This document shows positions 9,175 through 17,812 of a stretch of 64,000 nt of DNA, piece after piece (the stretch's first letter is position 1; every line of letters begins with the position of its first letter). This DNA comes from Streptomyces sp. CC208A (GTDB taxonomy: Bacteria; Actinomycetota; Actinomycetes; Streptomycetales; Streptomycetaceae): assembly GCF_030010625.1 (NCBI RefSeq), contig NZ_JASCXN010000011.1, positions 124,001 through 188,000 of the forward strand, read 5' to 3'. The position numbers and the translations under genes were made by a program. The notes under the pieces were generated by a model that was given only the letters and a program-made list of their open reading frames with translations, did not search any database and was not told the DNA's origin.

Positions 9175-12069
9175 GTGGACGAGTACGCGGGAAGGGTGCT
9201 GGCCGAGCGCTACCGCCTGCCGCTGCCGCCCGCCGGCACCGACTCCCTGACCGACCCGCTCGCCGAACTCGTCGAGACCCGCGCGTTCGACACCTACAGC
9301 GGGCAGGAGGTGCGGGTCCGTCAGGTCCCGCTGCCCGAGATCGTCGACGCCGAGGTCCTCGGCGAGACACCCGCGCCCACCGGTCCGTACGCGGGCGGGG
9401 TCAGGGGCGGCGCCACCCGCAGACCGGCCGAGCCGGTCGTGCGCAGGGCGGTGGAGGCGGCCCAGGCCGCCGCCCAGATCCCCGACCACCCCTTACTGGA
9501 CCAGGTCTTCGACGTCTTCGCGGAAGCCGGCTCGCTGTGGATAGTCAGCGAGCACGTGGCCGCCCGCCCCCTCTCCGCCCTCCTCGCCGAGGGCCCGCTC
9601 AACCCGTTCCGGGCCGCCGAGATCGCCGCGGACGTCCTCACCGGCCTGCGCGCCCTCCACGCCCACGGCTGGGTCCACCGCAACATCACCGCCCGCACGG
9701 TCCTTGTCTGCGACGACGGCCGCGTCCTCCTCACCGGCCTCGCCGCCGGCGCCGCCGAGGAAGCCCTCTGCGGCTACGCCCCCGTCCCCGACCCCGAGGA
9801 CCTCGCCTTCCCGCCGGCGCCGGGACCCGAGGCGTACGAGCCCCAGGAGGACGCCGGGGAACCGTACGGGACCGGCGAGTTCCACGAGCCCGAGCCGTAC
9901 GAGACCGGGGAACCGTACGAGACCGGGGAACCGTACGAGACCGGCGAGTACGCGGCACCCGAGCCGTCGCCCGAGTCGTCGGAGCCGTACCAGGACCCGG
10001 AGCCGGAAGCCGAGCCGGACCCGGAGCCCGTCCCGTACGGCGTCGATCCCTACGGCCGGGCGACGCCCGTCCCGCGTCCCGCGGCCCCGCCCGAGGTCCC
10101 GGCGGTGCCGCCCAGCGCCGACCTGCGGGCGGCCCGGGCGGGGGCCATCGCCGCCTACCGCGCGGCCACCCGTGCCGCCGCCGCGCGGCTCGGCGACACC
10201 GGCTCCGAGCCCGAGCCCGGGGCGCCCGCGCTCCCGGAGACCACCCGCCCCGGGCCCGCGCCGCAGTGGTGGGCGCGCACGGCGGACGCCGAGGACGACG
10301 AGGCCGACGACGGGGGCGACGAGGAGGACGAGGCCGACGACGGGGGCGACGAGGAGGACGAGGCCGGGACCGGGGGGCCGTACGGCGGTCCGCACCCGCC
10401 CCGCCTGATGCTCAAGGGCACCTGGAGCGACGGCCCGCACGCCTCCCGCGACAACTCGCCGCCGGTCCCGGCCGGCGGCGGTCCCGTGCTGCCCGGCTCC
10501 GGCCGCCCCGCGCTGCCCGCGGGCTACACGGCCGCGACCCCGGAGCCCGTCCGCCGGGCGCCGCAGCCCGTCGAGGTCGCCGTCCCCGCACAGCCCGGCC
10601 CGCCGGGGGAGCGGTACCGGGGGCCGACCACCCGGCTCGCCGCCGAGCGGGCCCGGCAGACCCGGATCGCGGTCGTCGGCGCCGTCACCGAGCGCTGGGC
10701 CCCCGAACAGGCCGGGCCCGTGCACGAGAACTGGCGGCTCGCCCCGCCCATCGGCCCCGCCACCGACCTGTGGGCGCTCGGCGCCCTGCTCTACCGGGCC
10801 GTCCAGGGCCACGCCCCCTACCCGGAGGACAGCGCGGCCGAACTGGTCCAGCTGGTCTGCGCCGAACCGCCCGCCTTCGCCGAGGAGTGCGGCCCGCTGC
10901 GCCCGGTGGTCGAGTCCCTGCTGCGCCAGGACCCCACCGAGCGCCCCGACTTCGAGGAGCTGCGCGGCTGGCTGCGGTCGCTGGTCCGTTCCGCGCCGGA
11001 GCCGGAGGCGGACTTCGCGGCCGTGCCCCCGCCGCCGTTCGACGCGAAGCGGCTGCCGATCCTGCGCCGCCGGGGCGAGCTGGTCCGCCGCCGTCGTGCC
11101 GCCGGTTCGGGCCGTCGCCGGCACCGCCGCACCAAGGACCCGCGCGGAAACCGGACCGCCGCGCCCGCCCCCGTACCCGAGGAACAGCCGCCCACGGAGC
11201 AGTTCCCCACGTACGAGCAGCAGTACGAGCAGCCGTACGAGCAGCCGTACGAGCAGCCGTACGAGCCCCACCAGCCGCACGAGCCCCACCCGTACGAGGC
11301 CCACCAGGCATACGACGACCACGCCTACGAGGAGGCCGAGCCCAGGCCCAAGCCCCCGCGCCGGTCGCCGCGCTCCCCCGGCCGGCGTCTGCTGCTCCTC
11401 GTCCTCCTGCTGCTCGGCGGGGTCCTGACGTACGTCGCCGTCACCCTGCCCGGCGCGGAGAAGACGCCCGCCGACGCCCGCCCGACCCCGTCCCCGACCG
11501 GGACCACGGCCCCGCCCGCCGCAACGACCACCGCCACGACCGCCCCCACGACCGCCCCCACCACCCCGCCTCCCACATCGGCCTCGCCGCCACCCGCCCC
11601 CTCCGCCCCCGCCCTCGCCTCCGGTTACGTGCTGCGCGAGGACCCGGAGGGGTTCCGGATCGGGGTGCCGCGCGACTGGCGCCGCAGCCCCGTCAACGAC
11701 GCGGGGCAAGTCCGCTACAGCGGCGGCGACTTCACGATGATCGTCGTCCCGGGCCGGGACAGCGTCCGGGACAACGGCTCCGATCCGCTGGAGTACCAGA
11801 ACTCCAAGGAGCGCGAGCTGGAGCCCTACCGGCAGTCGAGCTGGTCGCAGTTGGTGAAGGCCCGGCGGGTGGACATCGGCCGGACGCCCACCGCCGAGGG
11901 GCACTACACCTGGATCGACAGCACGGGCCGGGAGGTCTTCGTCCGCAACCTCGCCCTGATCGACGGCGGCCGCTACTACGTGGTCCAGGTGATCGGCCCG
12001 GAGAGCGAGCGGGACAAGGTCTCGGAGGTCTACGACGAGGCCGTGAAGGGGTTCCGGCCGGGCCGCTGA
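9175..12069 (+). CDS. Membrane pseudokinase with a split kinase fold; contains a TTA codon
   Basis: A 964-residue protein with a kinase fold cut in two. The N-lobe and first half of the C-lobe occupy about residues 1-200. A disordered acidic/proline insertion of about 300 residues follows. The rest of the C-lobe (ATDLWALGALLYRAVQGHAPY) starts near residue 524. All three catalytic signatures are lost: the lysine position is Arg49, HRD is HRN (Asn170) and DFG is GLA (188-190). A transmembrane helix lies at about 738-757, then a Thr/Pro stalk and an outer domain (GYVLREDPEGFRIGVPRDWR). Codon 107 (9493-9495) is TTA, which would make translation bldA-dependent. GTG at 9175 lies 52 bases after the preceding kinase, so the genes are probably co-transcribed. 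Confidence 0.85.
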   Translation: MDEYAGRVLAERYRLPLPPAGTDSLTDPLAELVETRAFDTYSGQEVRVRQVPLPEIVDAEVLGETPAPTGPYAGGVRGGATRRPAEPVVRRAVEAAQAAAQIPDHPLLDQVFDVFAEAGSLWIVSEHVAARPLSALLAEGPLNPFRAAEIAADVLTGLRALHAHGWVHRNITARTVLVCDDGRVLLTGLAAGAAEEALCGYAPVPDPEDLAFPPAPGPEAYEPQEDAGEPYGTGEFHEPEPYETGEPYETGEPYETGEYAAPEPSPESSEPYQDPEPEAEPDPEPVPYGVDPYGRATPVPRPAAPPEVPAVPPSADLRAARAGAIAAYRAATRAAAARLGDTGSEPEPGAPALPETTRPGPAPQWWARTADAEDDEADDGGDEEDEADDGGDEEDEAGTGGPYGGPHPPRLMLKGTWSDGPHASRDNSPPVPAGGGPVLPGSGRPALPAGYTAATPEPVRRAPQPVEVAVPAQPGPPGERYRGPTTRLAAERARQTRIAVVGAVTERWAPEQAGPVHENWRLAPPIGPATDLWALGALLYRAVQGHAPYPEDSAAELVQLVCAEPPAFAEECGPLRPVVESLLRQDPTERPDFEELRGWLRSLVRSAPEPEADFAAVPPPPFDAKRLPILRRRGELVRRRRAAGSGRRRHRRTKDPRGNRTAAPAPVPEEQPPTEQFPTYEQQYEQPYEQPYEQPYEPHQPHEPHPYEAHQAYDDHAYEEAEPRPKPPRRSPRSPGRRLLLLVLLLLGGVLTYVAVTLPGAEKTPADARPTPSPTGTTAPPAATTTATTAPTTAPTTPPPTSASPPPAPSAPALASGYVLREDPEGFRIGVPRDWRRSPVNDAGQVRYSGGDFTMIVVPGRDSVRDNGSDPLEYQNSKERELEPYRQSSWSQLVKARRVDIGRTPTAEGHYTWIDSTGREVFVRNLALIDGGRYYVVQVIGPESERDKVSEVYDEAVKGFRPGR
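9892..9945 (+). repeat. 18-bp tandem repeat, three copies, in the pseudokinase insertion
   Basis: Units at 9892-9909, 9910-9927 and 9928-9945 encode EPYETG three times. A diverged copy lies at 9858-9875. The period keeps the reading frame. Confidence 0.8.
10300..10359 (+). repeat. 30-bp tandem duplication in the pseudokinase insertion
   Basis: 10300-10329 and 10330-10359 are identical and encode two copies of EADDGGDEED. This acidic block lengthens the insertion that splits the kinase fold. Confidence 0.9.
11230..11265 (+). repeat. 12-bp tandem repeat, three copies (QPYE)
   Basis: CAGCCGTACGAG is repeated three times at 11230-11265, just before the transmembrane helix of the pseudokinase. 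It encodes QPYE repeats. Confidence 0.85.
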
Positions 12070-12204
12070 CCCCCTCCGCCGCCAGGCCGTCACCCCCTCC
12101 GTCACCCCCCGCCGGTCACGGTGCTGTTCCTTTGCGGGCCCCGAGGTTCCGTCCGCCGTCCCCTCCTCCGTAACCTGGCATCGGAAGCAACGGGGCGGGG
12201 GCAA

Positions 12205-13872
12205 GTGGAACACTCTCACAGCACAGGGTCGGGGCTGCTGCTCGCCGGGCGGTACCGGCTCGGCGAGTCCATCGGGCGCGGCGGCATGGGCAAGGTCTGG
12301 CGCGCGCACGACGAGGTCCTGCACCGCGTGGTCGCGGTGAAGGAGCTGACGGCGGGTCGCTTCGTCGCCGAGGCCGACCGGCTGGTGCTGCACGCCCGCA
12401 CCCAGAAGGAGGCGCGGGCCGCCGCCCGGATCTCCCATCCCGGTGTGGTGACCGTCCACGACGTCCTCGAACACGACGACCGGCCCTGGATCGTCATGCA
12501 GTACGTCGACGGGCCCTCGCTCGCCGACGCGGTCAAGGAGGCCGGGACGATCGCGCCGCGCGAGGCGGCCCGGGTCGGGCTGCACGTCGTCGGCGCGCTG
12601 CGCGCCGCGCACGCGGCCGGGGTGCTCCACCGGGACGTGAAGCCCGGCAACGTCCTGCTCGCCCGGGACGGGCGGGTCCTCATCACCGACTTCGGCATCG
12701 CGGCGATCGAGGGCGACTCGACCATCACCCGCACCGGTGAACTCGTCGGCTCCATCGACTACCTGGCGCCCGAGCGGGTACGGGGCGGCGATCCCGGTCC
12801 GGCCTCCGACCTCTGGTCGCTCGGCGCCACCCTGTACACGGCGGTCGAGGGCGCCTCGCCGTTCCGCCGCACGTCCCCGATCAGCACCATGCAGGCCGTC
12901 GTCGGCGAGGAGCCGCCCCACCCGGCGAACGCGGGACCGCTCGCCTCCGTCATCGTGGCGCTGCTGCGCAAGGACCCGGAGCAGCGGCCGCGCGCGGACG
13001 AGGCCGAGCGGATGCTGCTGGACGCGATGGAGGGGCGCAGCCCGGCGACGGCCCAGGCGTACGTGCCGACGCAGCGGATGCCCCGGGACCTGGGGGAGAC
13101 GGGTGCCGCCGCGGCCCCGGAGGACGTACCGGCGCCGTCCTCGGCCCCTGCGACTCCGACTCCGACCCCGACCACGTCCCAGACCCAGGCCTCCTCGCCC
13201 ACCCTCGTTCCCGCCACGCCCGCGCCCTCCGTCCCGAGGAAGGGCCGCTGGCGTTCCGCCGCCCTCACCGCGGTGCTCGCCGCCGCCGTCGCGGGCGGCG
13301 CCGTCTTCGCCGTGATGCAGTACGGGGGCGGGGGCGACGAGCCCCGTACCGGTACGAGCACCGGCGCCACGCCCACGCCCACCGCCACCGCCACCGACAA
13401 GGACGTGACGGCGGACGGCGTCCCGGCGGGCTGGCGGCGCGTCGAGGACCCGGCGGGCTTCAGCCTGGTCGTCCCGGACGGCTGGAAGCGCCAGAAGGAC
13501 GGCGACAACATCGACTACACCCCGGACGGCGGCCGCCACCGCCTCCGGATCAGCATCGACGAGCGCCCCGACTTCGAGAACCCGTACATGCACCTCCTGG
13601 ACCTGGAGAAGACGCTCCAGAAGCGGATGGACTACCGGCGGGTGTGGCTGAGCCAGAACACCTACCGCGATCAGGTCAAGTCCGCGCTGTGGGAGTTCAC
13701 CTGGACCGAGAAGCAGAACTTCCCGGGGCCCCGGCACGCGATCGACCAGGTGTACTTCGCCGACGACGGCACCGAGTACGCGATCTACATGACCTCGCCG
13801 GAGTCGAGCTGGGAGAAGACCCGGGAGCAGTTCGACATCGTCGTCCAGCACTGGCGGGCGCCCGGCTCCTGA
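12205..13872 (+). CDS. Receptor-type serine/threonine protein kinase
   Basis: A 555-residue active-looking Hanks kinase with almost no N-terminal extension. The glycine loop starts at Tyr17 (YRLGESIGRGGMGKVW), with Lys46 in VAVKEL, Asp144 in HRDVKPGN and Asp162 in DFGIA. A proline/threonine-rich juxtamembrane stretch leads to one transmembrane helix at about 353-372. The outer domain of about 150 residues begins GWRRVEDPAGFSLVVPDGW, close in pattern to the outer domains of the two upstream genes. I chose GTG at 12205 because the longer frame upstream is not kinase-like; the ribosome-binding sequence there is weak. As the third gene of the cluster it may phosphorylate its neighbours or share their signal. 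Confidence 0.9.
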   Translation: MEHSHSTGSGLLLAGRYRLGESIGRGGMGKVWRAHDEVLHRVVAVKELTAGRFVAEADRLVLHARTQKEARAAARISHPGVVTVHDVLEHDDRPWIVMQYVDGPSLADAVKEAGTIAPREAARVGLHVVGALRAAHAAGVLHRDVKPGNVLLARDGRVLITDFGIAAIEGDSTITRTGELVGSIDYLAPERVRGGDPGPASDLWSLGATLYTAVEGASPFRRTSPISTMQAVVGEEPPHPANAGPLASVIVALLRKDPEQRPRADEAERMLLDAMEGRSPATAQAYVPTQRMPRDLGETGAAAAPEDVPAPSSAPATPTPTPTTSQTQASSPTLVPATPAPSVPRKGRWRSAALTAVLAAAVAGGAVFAVMQYGGGGDEPRTGTSTGATPTPTATATDKDVTADGVPAGWRRVEDPAGFSLVVPDGWKRQKDGDNIDYTPDGGRHRLRISIDERPDFENPYMHLLDLEKTLQKRMDYRRVWLSQNTYRDQVKSALWEFTWTEKQNFPGPRHAIDQVYFADDGTEYAIYMTSPESSWEKTREQFDIVVQHWRAPGS

Positions 13873-13881
13873 CCTCGGACC

Positions 13882-13917
13882 CATGGTCTCCCTCATGGTC
13901 TCCCTCATGGTCTCCGG
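13882..13917 (+). repeat. 12-bp tandem repeat, three copies
   Basis: CATGGTCTCCCT is repeated at 13882, 13894 and 13906 (last copy ends GG), starting 10 bases after the kinase stop. It is non-coding and of unknown role. Confidence 0.8.
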
Positions 13918-13970
13918 AAAATCTTCATGGCGGGCTCTCCGGGCCGTAAGCCCCTGATCAGGGCTTATGT

Positions 13971-13986
13971 GCCAGTGATCACTGGC
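13971..13986. promoter_or_regulatory. Perfect 16-bp palindrome upstream of succinate-semialdehyde dehydrogenase
   Basis: GCCAGTGATCACTGGC is a perfect palindrome 74 bases before the start at 14061. A second inverted repeat, AAGCCC-N7-GGGCTT, ends a few bases before it. The position suits an operator for the downstream gene; the binding protein is unknown. Confidence 0.45.
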
Positions 13987-14060
13987 GTGTTGTGCGCAGG
14001 TGGTGAAAACGCGTTACCGGCGGGTACCCAAAGACCGGAACGGCGCTTACGCTCGGCGTC

Positions 14061-15785
14061 ATGACGGACTCGCAGGCCCCCGCCGCCCTCCCGGTTCCCG
14101 CCGATGACGACGCCGCGCCCGCGGCCCGCCCCGCCGCGCCGGTCGTCCCCGCCCAGGCGGCCCCGGTCGCCACCGCCTCGCTCGCCGCCGTCCCGGCCGG
14201 TGCGACCAATCCGGTCGCGCCCGCCCCGGCCGGCGCCCGGACCGCCGCCGACGTGGTGACGCCCGAGCTGGTCGCCCGGCTCACCCGCGGGGTCGTCGGC
14301 TCCGGCCGCACCGCCAACCACACCCCGTTCACCGGGAAGAAGCTGGCGGACCTGCCGGAGGCCACCGCGGAGGACGTCGCCGAGGCGTTCGAGCGCGCCC
14401 GCGCCGCGCAGGCCGCCTGGGCCGCCACCCCCGTCCGGGCCCGCGCCGCCGTCCTGCTCCGCTTCCACGACCTGGTCCTCGCCCGCCAGTCCGAGGTCCT
14501 CGACCTCATCCAGCTGGAGACCGGCAAGGCCCGGCTGCACGCCCACGAGGAGGTCCTCGCGGTCGCCGTCGCCGCCCGCCACTACGGCCGCAAGGCGTCC
14601 TCGTACCTGCGCCCCAAGCGGCACACCGGCGTCGTCCCGACCCTCACCAAGGTGACCGAGCTGCGCCAGCCGCGCGGGGTCGTCGGCCAGATCGCCCCCT
14701 GGAACTACCCGCTCGAACTCTCCGTCGGCGACGCCCTGCCCGCCTTCGTGGCGGGCAACGCCCTCGTCATGAAGCCCGACACCGAGACCGCGCTCACCGC
14801 GCTCTGGGCCCGCGACCTGCTCGTCGAGGCCGGTCTGCCGGCCGAGGTCTTCCAGGTCGTGCTCGGCGAGGGCCCGGTCGTCGGCCCCGAGGTCGTCCGC
14901 CACGCCGACTACGTCTCCTTCACCGGCTCCACCCGCACCGGCCGCGAGGTCGCCCAGGGCGCCGCAGCCCGTCTCGTCGGCGTCTCCCTCGAACTCGGCG
15001 GCAAGAACGCCATGCTGGTGCTCAAGGACGCCGACGTCGAGAAGGCCGCCGCCGGAGCCGTCCGCGCCTGCTTCTCCTCCGCCGGCCAGCTCTGCATCTC
15101 CATCGAGCGCCTCTACGTGCACGAGTCGATCGCCGACGCCTTCGTCGAGCGCTTCGCCGCCCGCACGAAGGCGATGCGGCTCGGCAACGCCCTCGCGTAC
15201 GGCGCCGACATGGGCTCCCTCGTCGGCGAGCGGCAGCTGGAGGCCGTCACGAAGCACGTCGAGGAGGCCGTCGCCCAGGGCGCCGTGCTCGTCGCCGGCG
15301 GCGTCGCCCGCCCCGACATCGGACCGCTCTTCTACGAGCCGACCATCCTCGACGGCGTCGAGCCGACGATGTCCGTCTGCGCCGAGGAGACCTTCGGCCC
15401 GGTCGTCTCGATCTACCGCTTCACCGACGAGGACGAGGCGATCGCGCGCGCCAACGCCACCCCGTACGGCCTCAACTCCTCCGTCTGGACCACCGACTCC
15501 CGCCGCGGCCACGCCGTCGCCGCCCGCCTGCGCACCGGCACCGTCAACATCAACGAGGGGTACGCCCCCGCGTACGGCAGCGTCCGCGCCCCCATGGGCG
15601 GCATGAAGGACTCCGGCCTCGGCCGCCGCCACGGCTCCGAGGGCATCCTCAAGTACACCGAGGCCCAGACCGTCGCCCAGCAGCGCCTGATGCCGCTCGC
15701 GCCCTCCTTCGGGATGACCGACGAGAAGTACGCGGCGGTGATGAGCCTCTCCCTGAAGGCGCTGAAGGCCCTGCGTCTGAGCTGA
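14061..15785 (+). CDS. Succinate-semialdehyde dehydrogenase (NADP+), GabD2-type
   Basis: A 574-residue aldehyde dehydrogenase. After an Ala/Pro-rich N-terminal extension of about 70 residues, the family core runs from SGRTANHTPFTGKKLADLPE to the C-terminus. The general base is Glu311 in LELGGKN and the nucleophile Cys345 in SAGQLC. The residues around PWNYPLELSVGDALPAFVAGNALVMKP form the cofactor fold. It matches actinobacterial enzymes annotated as succinic-semialdehyde dehydrogenase, which make succinate from GABA- or 2-oxoglutarate-derived semialdehyde. The exact substrate is inferred. No ribosome-binding sequence precedes the ATG. TACGCT ends seven bases before it, which would fit a leaderless transcript. 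The GMC oxidoreductase follows after 51 bases. Confidence 0.85.
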   Translation: MTDSQAPAALPVPADDDAAPAARPAAPVVPAQAAPVATASLAAVPAGATNPVAPAPAGARTAADVVTPELVARLTRGVVGSGRTANHTPFTGKKLADLPEATAEDVAEAFERARAAQAAWAATPVRARAAVLLRFHDLVLARQSEVLDLIQLETGKARLHAHEEVLAVAVAARHYGRKASSYLRPKRHTGVVPTLTKVTELRQPRGVVGQIAPWNYPLELSVGDALPAFVAGNALVMKPDTETALTALWARDLLVEAGLPAEVFQVVLGEGPVVGPEVVRHADYVSFTGSTRTGREVAQGAAARLVGVSLELGGKNAMLVLKDADVEKAAAGAVRACFSSAGQLCISIERLYVHESIADAFVERFAARTKAMRLGNALAYGADMGSLVGERQLEAVTKHVEEAVAQGAVLVAGGVARPDIGPLFYEPTILDGVEPTMSVCAEETFGPVVSIYRFTDEDEAIARANATPYGLNSSVWTTDSRRGHAVAARLRTGTVNINEGYAPAYGSVRAPMGGMKDSGLGRRHGSEGILKYTEAQTVAQQRLMPLAPSFGMTDEKYAAVMSLSLKALKALRLS

Positions 15786-15836
15786 CGCCTCTTCCTCCCC
15801 TCCGCCCTTTTCCTCCCGATCCTCTTGAGGAGAGCC

Positions 15837-17645
15837 ATGACCGCGGTACCCCCTGCCCGAAATCAGGACGAGGAAGGCGCGTACGACTACGACGTCCTCG
15901 TGGTCGGCTCCGGCTTCGGCGGTTCGGTCACCGCCCTCCGGCTCACCGAGAAGGGGTACCGGGTCGGCGTCCTGGAGGCCGGCCGCCGCTTCACCCGGGA
16001 GACCCTGCCGAAGAACTCCTGGGACCTGAGGAACTTCCTGTGGGCCCCCGCCCTCGGTCTCTACGGCATCCAGCGCATCCACCTGCTCGGCAACGTGATG
16101 GTGCTGGCGGGTGCAGGGGTGGGCGGTGGTTCGCTCAACTACGCGAACACGCTCTACGAGCCGCTCGCCCCGTTCTTCGACGACCCGCAGTGGAGGGACA
16201 TCACCGACTGGCGGTCCGAGCTCGCCCCGTACTACGACCAGGCGAAACGGATGCTGGGCGTCCGGCTGAACCCGACGATGACCCCCTCCGACGTGCACCT
16301 GAAGTCCGCCGCAGAGGCCATGGGCATCGGCGACACCTTCCACATGGCGCCGGTCGGCGTCTTCTTCGGGGACGGCGACGACGGCGACGGTACGGCGCGG
16401 GCGAAGCCGGGCGGAGAGGTGGCCGACCCGTTCTTCGGCGGCGTCGGCCCCTCGCGCAGGGCCTGCACCGAGTGCGGCGAGTGCATGACCGGCTGCCGCC
16501 ACGGCGCCAAGAACACCCTCAACGAGAACTACCTGTACCTCGCGGAGAAGGCGGGCGCGGTCGTCCACCCGATGACCTCGGTCGTCGCCGTCACCGAGGA
16601 CGCGCGCGGCGGCTACGCGGTGAGGACCCTGCCCACCGATGCCCGGAGGAAGGGCGAGGGGCGCACCTTCACCGCCCGCCGGGTGGTGATCGCCGCCGGT
16701 ACGTACGGGACCCAGACCCTGCTGCACCGGATGAAGGACACCGGCCTGCTGCCCCGGATCTCCGCCCGGCTCGGCGAGCTGACCCGCACCAACTCCGAGG
16801 GCCTGGTCGGCGCCCAGACCACCGACCGCCGCTACCGGCGCAAGCACGGCGAGGAGAGGGCCGACTTCACCCGCGGCGTCGCCATCACCTCGTCCGTCCA
16901 CCCCGACGAGAACACCCACATCGAGCCGGTCCGCTACGGCAAGGGCTCCAACTCGATGGGCGGCCTCACCGTCCTCCAGGTCCCCTACGGCACCCACCGG
17001 GTGCGCAACTGGGTCCTCAACATGCTCCGGCACCCGGCCCTGGCGCTCCGCTCGCTCTCCAACCGGCGCTGGTCCGAGAAGACCATCATCGGCCTCGTCA
17101 TGCAGTCCCTCGACAACTCGCTGACGACCTACCGCAAGCCCGGCGGCCTCGGGAAGGGCCTGCTCACGGCCCGCCAGGGGCACGGGGCGCCGAACCCGAC
17201 GCAGATCGAGGCGGCGACCCGGGCCGCCTCCCTGCTCGCCGAGGAGATCAACGGCTTCGCCGGCTCCAACATCGGCGAGCTGATGGGCACCCCGCTGACC
17301 GCCCACTTCCTCGGCGGCTGCCCGATCGGCGCCGACGCGGAGTCCGGCGTCATCGACCCGTACCACCGCCTCTACGGCCACCCCGGCATCTCGGTCGTGG
17401 ACGGCGCGGCGGTCTCCGCCAACCTCGGCGTGAACCCGTCCCTGACGATCACCGCCCAGGCGGAGCGGGCCATGTCCTTCTGGCCGAACAAGGGCGAGGA
17501 GGATCCGCGGCCGCGGCAGGGCGAGGCGTACGTACGCCTGGCACCGGTCGAGCCGAAGTCGCCGGCGGTCCCGGCCGGGGCCTTCGGCGCCCTGCGCCTG
17601 CCCTTCCTCGGCATCCCGACGGTCCCGCCGAAGAAGAGTCTGTAG
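15837..17645 (+). CDS. GMC family FAD-dependent oxidoreductase (cholesterol-oxidase-like)
   Basis: A 602-residue flavoprotein of the glucose-methanol-choline family. The FAD-binding motif is at the N-terminus (VLVVGSGFGGSVTALRLTEKG). The C-terminal GMC segment includes GTPLTAHFLGGCPIG, ISVVDGAAVSANLGVNPSL and ITAQAERAM. Residues 210-220 read CTECGECMTGC, a ferredoxin-like cysteine cluster found in a subgroup of these proteins. It could bind a metal or an iron-sulfur cluster. The sterol or alcohol substrate cannot be read from the sequence. GAGGAGAG immediately precedes the ATG at 15837. It is probably co-transcribed with the aldehyde dehydrogenase and ends at a strong terminator. Confidence 0.88.
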   Translation: MTAVPPARNQDEEGAYDYDVLVVGSGFGGSVTALRLTEKGYRVGVLEAGRRFTRETLPKNSWDLRNFLWAPALGLYGIQRIHLLGNVMVLAGAGVGGGSLNYANTLYEPLAPFFDDPQWRDITDWRSELAPYYDQAKRMLGVRLNPTMTPSDVHLKSAAEAMGIGDTFHMAPVGVFFGDGDDGDGTARAKPGGEVADPFFGGVGPSRRACTECGECMTGCRHGAKNTLNENYLYLAEKAGAVVHPMTSVVAVTEDARGGYAVRTLPTDARRKGEGRTFTARRVVIAAGTYGTQTLLHRMKDTGLLPRISARLGELTRTNSEGLVGAQTTDRRYRRKHGEERADFTRGVAITSSVHPDENTHIEPVRYGKGSNSMGGLTVLQVPYGTHRVRNWVLNMLRHPALALRSLSNRRWSEKTIIGLVMQSLDNSLTTYRKPGGLGKGLLTARQGHGAPNPTQIEAATRAASLLAEEINGFAGSNIGELMGTPLTAHFLGGCPIGADAESGVIDPYHRLYGHPGISVVDGAAVSANLGVNPSLTITAQAERAMSFWPNKGEEDPRPRQGEAYVRLAPVEPKSPAVPAGAFGALRLPFLGIPTVPPKKSL

Positions 17646-17674
17646 GGGTTCCTGCGTAGGGCTTCCGGAAAGAC

Positions 17675-17722
17675 GGAAGGGCGCTGCACCCCCCTCCGAG
17701 TGCAGCGCCCTTCCGGCTTTTC
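17675..17722 (+). terminator. Strong terminator after the GMC oxidoreductase
   Basis: A perfect 15-bp stem (GGAAGGGCGCTGCAC at 17675-17689 with 17700-17714) and a 10-base loop are followed by GGCTTTTC. Confidence 0.9.
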
Positions 17723-17786
17723 GGTGTTGCTGCATAGATGACCTCCGGCCCCCGCCATTGGTTGTAGGCGTTGCACCGGATCTCCA

Positions 17787-17802
17787 TGTGACGCGCGTCA
17801 CT
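17787..17802. promoter_or_regulatory. CRP-like site
   Basis: TGTGACGCGCGTCACT matches the CRP-family half-sites GTGA-N6-TCAC perfectly. It lies 11 bases before a possible small ORF. The match is direct; binding is inferred. Confidence 0.4.
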
Positions 17803-17812
17803 CTGATGGGTC

